From the NCBI GenBank assembly GCA_946183625.1, contig CAMHCL010000020.1, forward strand, positions 1-18,968: a stretch of DNA of 18,968 bases. Direction: 5' to 3'. The DNA is from an uncultured Lachnospiraceae bacterium (GTDB lineage: Bacteria; Bacillota; Clostridia; Lachnospirales; Lachnospiraceae). The notes under the pieces were generated by a model that was not told the origin of the DNA, made no database searches, and was given only the letters and a program-made list of their open reading frames with translations. Positions 16,388 through 18,968 of this stretch are shown here, one piece after another; position 1 is the first letter of the stretch, and each line of letters opens with the position of its first letter. The translations under genes and the position numbers were made by a program.

Positions 16388-16413
16388 TAAGAGGGATGCG
16401 ACATTTCAGTATA

Positions 16414-16447
16414 ATCGTTGAATGGTATAAGTTACTCATTCAATGAT
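16414..16447. repeat. 11-bp inverted repeat upstream of the NYN gene
   Basis: ATCGTTGAATG (16414-16424) and CATTCAATGAT (16437-16447) are inverted with one G-U mismatch and a 12-base spacer. It lies 50 bases before the NYN start codon and has no T-run after it, so it is a candidate operator or mRNA leader structure rather than a terminator. Confidence 0.6.
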
Positions 16448-16497
16448 GATTTGTTTAGTTGTTTATATTGGCGATTTTTTTTAAGGAGGTTTTTATT

Positions 16498-16923
16498 ATG
16501 AAAAAAAAGAAAAAAATGATGTTATTTATTGATGGAGAGAATGTTTCGGCAAAGAAGTATCCGAAGATAGTGAATGCTGTAAAAAAAGTTGGAGAAATTG
16601 ATGATTCTAGAGTATATGGACTACAGAAAGATACAAGAACAAAAAAATGGAGCGATAAAGCGAAGAAAGATAACCTATTAAAGGATATCAGATTGTGTGG
16701 TGGACCATCCAAGAATAAAGTAGATAATAAAATAAAAAAGGATGTTAATAAGACATTAAATAATAACAAAAACATAGACATTGTTGTTATTGTTTCTTCG
16801 GATGGCGGTTATGCAGATGTGGTAGAAAGTGCTAAGAAGTTACAAAAGAAAGTCGTAGTAATAGGAGAAAAAAATACTCCGGAGAAAATTAGAAATATTA
16901 GTAGTGAGTTTATTGAGATTTAA
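16498..16923 (+). CDS. Lysine-rich NYN-domain (PIN-like) protein
   Basis: A 141-residue protein almost entirely covered by a NYN-type PIN-fold domain, a family of predicted metal-dependent RNases. The N-terminal strand MLFIDGENVS supplies D12 and N15, KVDNKIKKDV gives D76, and VVIVSSDGGYADVV gives D102 and D107, matching the expected acidic positions. It has 30 lysines, five of them in the first six residues, which suggests nucleic-acid binding. The ATG at 16498 is chosen because AAGGAGGT (16483-16490) is seven bases upstream; the frame is open to 16459 but without a site there. Compared with the neighbours it is strikingly A-rich, consistent with recent acquisition. Target RNA unknown; an antiphage or toxin-like role is speculation. 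Confidence 0.85.
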   Translation: MKKKKKMMLFIDGENVSAKKYPKIVNAVKKVGEIDDSRVYGLQKDTRTKKWSDKAKKDNLLKDIRLCGGPSKNKVDNKIKKDVNKTLNNNKNIDIVVIVSSDGGYADVVESAKKLQKKVVVIGEKNTPEKIRNISSEFIEI

Positions 16924-16943
16924 GAAATGCCTGTTCTATTCTT

Positions 16944-16970
16944 TTGTGAAGAAGTGATATATGATATATT
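16944..16970 (+). promoter_or_regulatory. Weak candidate promoter for the cupin gene
   Basis: TTGTGA (16944-16949) and an extended -10 TGATATATT (16962-16970) with a short 15-base spacer, about 30 bases before the cupin start. The spacing is suboptimal, so the call is tentative. Confidence 0.35.
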
Positions 16971-17001
16971 GTAAACATATAAAATGGACGGAGATTTGAA
17001 A

Positions 17002-17337
17002 ATGAACTTTCCAGAATTTATGTTTAGAAAAGAAAATATGATACCTGCTGATCAGCAGAATACCCCTGATATAGAAGGATATTACTACACTGCAAATGAC
17101 GGAAGCCAGATGGCCTTCTGGATTTATAAGGCTGATAGAGTATCTAAGGAACACATGCATGATTATGATGAATATATGCTCTGTGTAGAAGGGGAATACA
17201 TCGTAACAATAGATGGCAAGGAATATGTACTACATGCCGGTGACGAGCTATTCATTCCAAAGGGAAGCCTACAAGGTGGAAGAGTAAAAGCAGGAACAAG
17301 ATCCATTCATGCGTTTGGTGGAAGAAGGGTGAAGTGA
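17002..17337 (+). CDS. Small single-domain cupin protein
   Basis: A 111-residue cupin beta-barrel. Metal-binding motif 1 is HMHDYDEYMLCVEGEYIV (H51, H53, E57, then the conserved G64), followed by VLHAGDELFIPKG and motif 2 with His103 in SIHAFGG. This residue set is consistent with a bound metal ion. Such stand-alone cupins can be enzymes (dioxygenases, isomerases) or small-molecule sensors; the sequence does not say which. The ATG at 17002 has CGGAG eight bases upstream, whereas the in-frame ATG at 16984 has none. The gene is 40 bases before the PLD-helicase gene on the same strand, so the two could be cotranscribed. Confidence 0.8.
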   Translation: MNFPEFMFRKENMIPADQQNTPDIEGYYYTANDGSQMAFWIYKADRVSKEHMHDYDEYMLCVEGEYIVTIDGKEYVLHAGDELFIPKGSLQGGRVKAGTRSIHAFGGRRVK

Positions 17338-17377
17338 TTTATTGTATTCATATGATACTGAGAGAGGTTATCAACTA

Positions 17378-18968
17378 ATGAATAAAAATATAGAAAAAAT
17401 CTTATCCGGTGCAACCACTGCATTTATTGATTCAACCAATAAATCAAGTGCTGCATATAAGCCGGACTTCATATCAAATGATCATACAAAAGGAGTAAAG
17501 GTTCTCACATCTATCGAGGAAGAACTTAAGAGATGTGACTCCTTTACTTTTAGTGTTGCCTTTATAACCCTTGGTGGAATTGAGCCGCTGCTTCTTACAT
17601 TTAAAGAACTGGAAGAAAGAGGTGTTCCTGGAAAGGTCCTCACAACAGATTACAACATGTTCACAGATCCTAAAGCTCTCGATAAGCTGGCTGAGTTTAA
17701 TAATATAGAGCTTCGTATGTACCATGAGGATGCGGTGTTATCAGGAATATACAATGGAGAATTCACAGGTGGCGAAAGAGCAGCTTTAGAAGACGGAACT
17801 ACACCGACTCCTGATACTGAAAGAATCGGTTTCCATACTAAGGGCTATATCTTTAGGCGTGACGAGACATATACATTTATCATTGGTAGTTCCAACATGA
17901 CAGGAAAAGCACTCTCTGTAAATAAAGAGTGGAATACCAAAATAGTATCAACTTCCGAAGGTGAAATGTATAAGAACATACAGTCGGCATTTGAAGCGTT
18001 ATGGGAAGATAAGAATCATACAAGAAAGTATGAGGATTTCATTGAAGAATATAGAACTAAGTATCAGACTATAAAAAAACAGAGAAAACTTGCGGTTCAG
18101 GCAAGTCCTGTTGTTTCTCTCGAACAGTATAGATTGTCGCCTAATTCAATGCAGGTGGACTTTATCAATAACTTGAAAAAAATACGAGAGCAGGGGGAAG
18201 ATAAAGCGTTACTTATATCAGCAACCGGAACGGGCAAAACGTACGCATCTGCCTTCGGACTTCGTGATGCAATGGGTGATTCCGATAGATCTAACCGTAT
18301 TCTTTTCATCGTCCACCGTGAGCAGATTGCAAAGCAGGCGATGAAGTCATATAAAAATGTATTTGGTCGAAACAAGACATATGGACTTCTTTCAGGTAAT
18401 AGCAAGGATACTGATGCGGATATCCTTTTTGCAACTATGCAAATGATGTCAAAAGAAGAAGTTATGACGCAGTTCCAGAAGGACTGTTTCAAAACTATCG
18501 TTATTGATGAGGCGCATAGAACAGGAGCGGCAAGTTATCAGAAGATTATGGATTATTTCGAGCCAGAGTTCTGGCTTGGTATGACGGCGTCTCCTGAACG
18601 TACAGATGACTTTGATGTGTTCGCGACATTTGATCACAACATTGCTCTTGAGATTAGACTTCAGCAGGCTATGGAGGAAAATCTCCTCTGTCCATTCCAT
18701 TACTTCGGTATAACAGATATGGAATTAGATGGTGTAGTAATCGATGAAAAAACCGAAATTGAGAATTTTAGGTTCCTTGTGTCTGACAAGAGAGTGGATT
18801 ATATCATTAATCAAATGAACTTCTACGGTTATTCAGGTGACAGAGTGAAGGGACTTATCTTCTGTAGTTCCAGGAAAGAAGCAGAAACTTTAAGTGGTAT
18901 ATTTAATGATAGAGGATATAAGACAAAGGCACTCACAGGTGCAGACAGTCAGGAAGAAAGAGAAGCTG
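17378..18968 (+). CDS. PLD-like nuclease/DEAH helicase fusion (DUF3427 type), 5' part
   Basis: The first 530 codons of a large protein cut by the window edge. Residues ~20-215 are a phospholipase-D-like domain with an HTK motif (H153, K155) and FIIGSSNMTGKAL after it, the HKD-nuclease signature. Residues ~255-420 are an SF2 helicase core: P-loop ATGTGKT (282-288), FIVHREQ (motif Ia), DEAH at 377-380 and GMTASPERTDD (motif III). A helicase C domain starts near 455 (GLIFCSSRKEAETL). This order matches helicases with a C-terminal DUF3427 domain, typically near 950 residues; the rest lies outside the window. AGAGAGG stands ten bases before the ATG. Relatives are often found in accessory or defence loci, but no activity has been shown from this sequence. 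Only one HKD motif is in view, so nuclease activity would need dimerisation. Confidence 0.9.
   Translation, partial: MNKNIEKILSGATTAFIDSTNKSSAAYKPDFISNDHTKGVKVLTSIEEELKRCDSFTFSVAFITLGGIEPLLLTFKELEERGVPGKVLTTDYNMFTDPKALDKLAEFNNIELRMYHEDAVLSGIYNGEFTGGERAALEDGTTPTPDTERIGFHTKGYIFRRDETYTFIIGSSNMTGKALSVNKEWNTKIVSTSEGEMYKNIQSAFEALWEDKNHTRKYEDFIEEYRTKYQTIKKQRKLAVQASPVVSLEQYRLSPNSMQVDFINNLKKIREQGEDKALLISATGTGKTYASAFGLRDAMGDSDRSNRILFIVHREQIAKQAMKSYKNVFGRNKTYGLLSGNSKDTDADILFATMQMMSKEEVMTQFQKDCFKTIVIDEAHRTGAASYQKIMDYFEPEFWLGMTASPERTDDFDVFATFDHNIALEIRLQQAMEENLLCPFHYFGITDMELDGVVIDEKTEIENFRFLVSDKRVDYIINQMNFYGYSGDRVKGLIFCSSRKEAETLSGIFNDRGYKTKALTGADSQEEREA

Larger units (their letters stand above)
16193..16482. 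other. AT-rich intergenic region with inverted repeat
   Basis: A ~290-base stretch without a convincing gene. It begins with a weak AAAATA-TGC-TATTTT hairpin (16196-16210) right after the Pr6Pr stop, too AT-rich to be a sure terminator. It then holds a minus-strand open frame of 52 codons (stop at 16247-16249, open up to 16405) and an 11-bp inverted repeat at 16414-16447. No RNA family was recognised. Confidence 0.6.

Noticed and set aside
16459..16497. Upstream extension of the NYN protein
   Set aside because: It would place the AAGGAGGT site inside the coding region, and no site precedes the earlier start.
16455..16781. Minus-strand 108-codon frame rich in Phe/Leu
   Set aside because: It is the antisense of lysine-rich NYN codons, which produces Phe/Leu runs automatically.
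16984..17001. Six-residue longer cupin
   Set aside because: No ribosome binding site before 16984, whereas CGGAG lies correctly before 17002.

Overview
The window looks like chromosome of an anaerobic Gram-positive gut bacterium, most likely Lachnospiraceae (Butyrivibrio/Coprococcus/Roseburia type). This is inferred from the AT-rich coding style, strong AGGAGG-type ribosome binding sites, the CdaR-ftsE-ftsX-M23 peptidase-ctpA order, and NhaC and membrane-EAL families common in that group. No rRNA, tRNA, CRISPR array, insertion sequence or complete mobile element was seen.

Region 1 (82-7283) is a compact rightward block: a CdaR/PucR-type regulator, ftsE, ftsX, a secreted coiled-coil M23 murein hydrolase, a lipoprotein C-terminal processing protease (ctpA) and guaA. 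It ends at a clear intrinsic terminator. FtsEX is the ATP-driven transmembrane switch that activates division-site murein hydrolases. The next gene encodes the expected extracellular partner with an intact Zn site, and the protease beside it could turn that partner over. A long hairpin lies between the hydrolase and ctpA. guaA follows the ctpA stop codon by one base.

Region 2 (7284-9779) is mixed. A 290-base spacer carries a good extended -10 promoter, followed by a cytoplasmic protein of unknown family with a Cys-Cys-Cys-Trp-Trp tail and a membrane-anchored GH114/TM1410-like glycoside hydrolase. The hydrolase gene overlaps, tail to tail, a leftward gene for a four-helix membrane protein. Divergent promoters at 9699-9727 (minus) and 9751-9779 (plus) separate this from region 3.

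Region 3 (9825-16192) is a tightly spaced rightward run: a radical SAM/SPASM enzyme, a membrane-anchored PEBP (YbhB-like) protein, an NhaC Na+/H+ antiporter, a membrane EAL phosphodiesterase with a degenerate GGDEF domain, and a Pr6Pr-like membrane protein. No precursor peptide for the radical SAM enzyme is evident. This is the least expected gene combination in the window.

Region 4 (16193-18968) looks accessory: a 305-base AT-rich spacer with an 11-bp inverted repeat, a very lysine-rich NYN-domain protein, a small cupin, and the first 530 codons of a helicase with an N-terminal PLD nuclease-like domain followed by a DEAH SF2 helicase (DUF3427-type architecture). It runs off the right edge. 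The NYN/cupin/PLD-helicase group could be a nucleic-acid-targeting or stress module, but that is inference from neighbourhood only.
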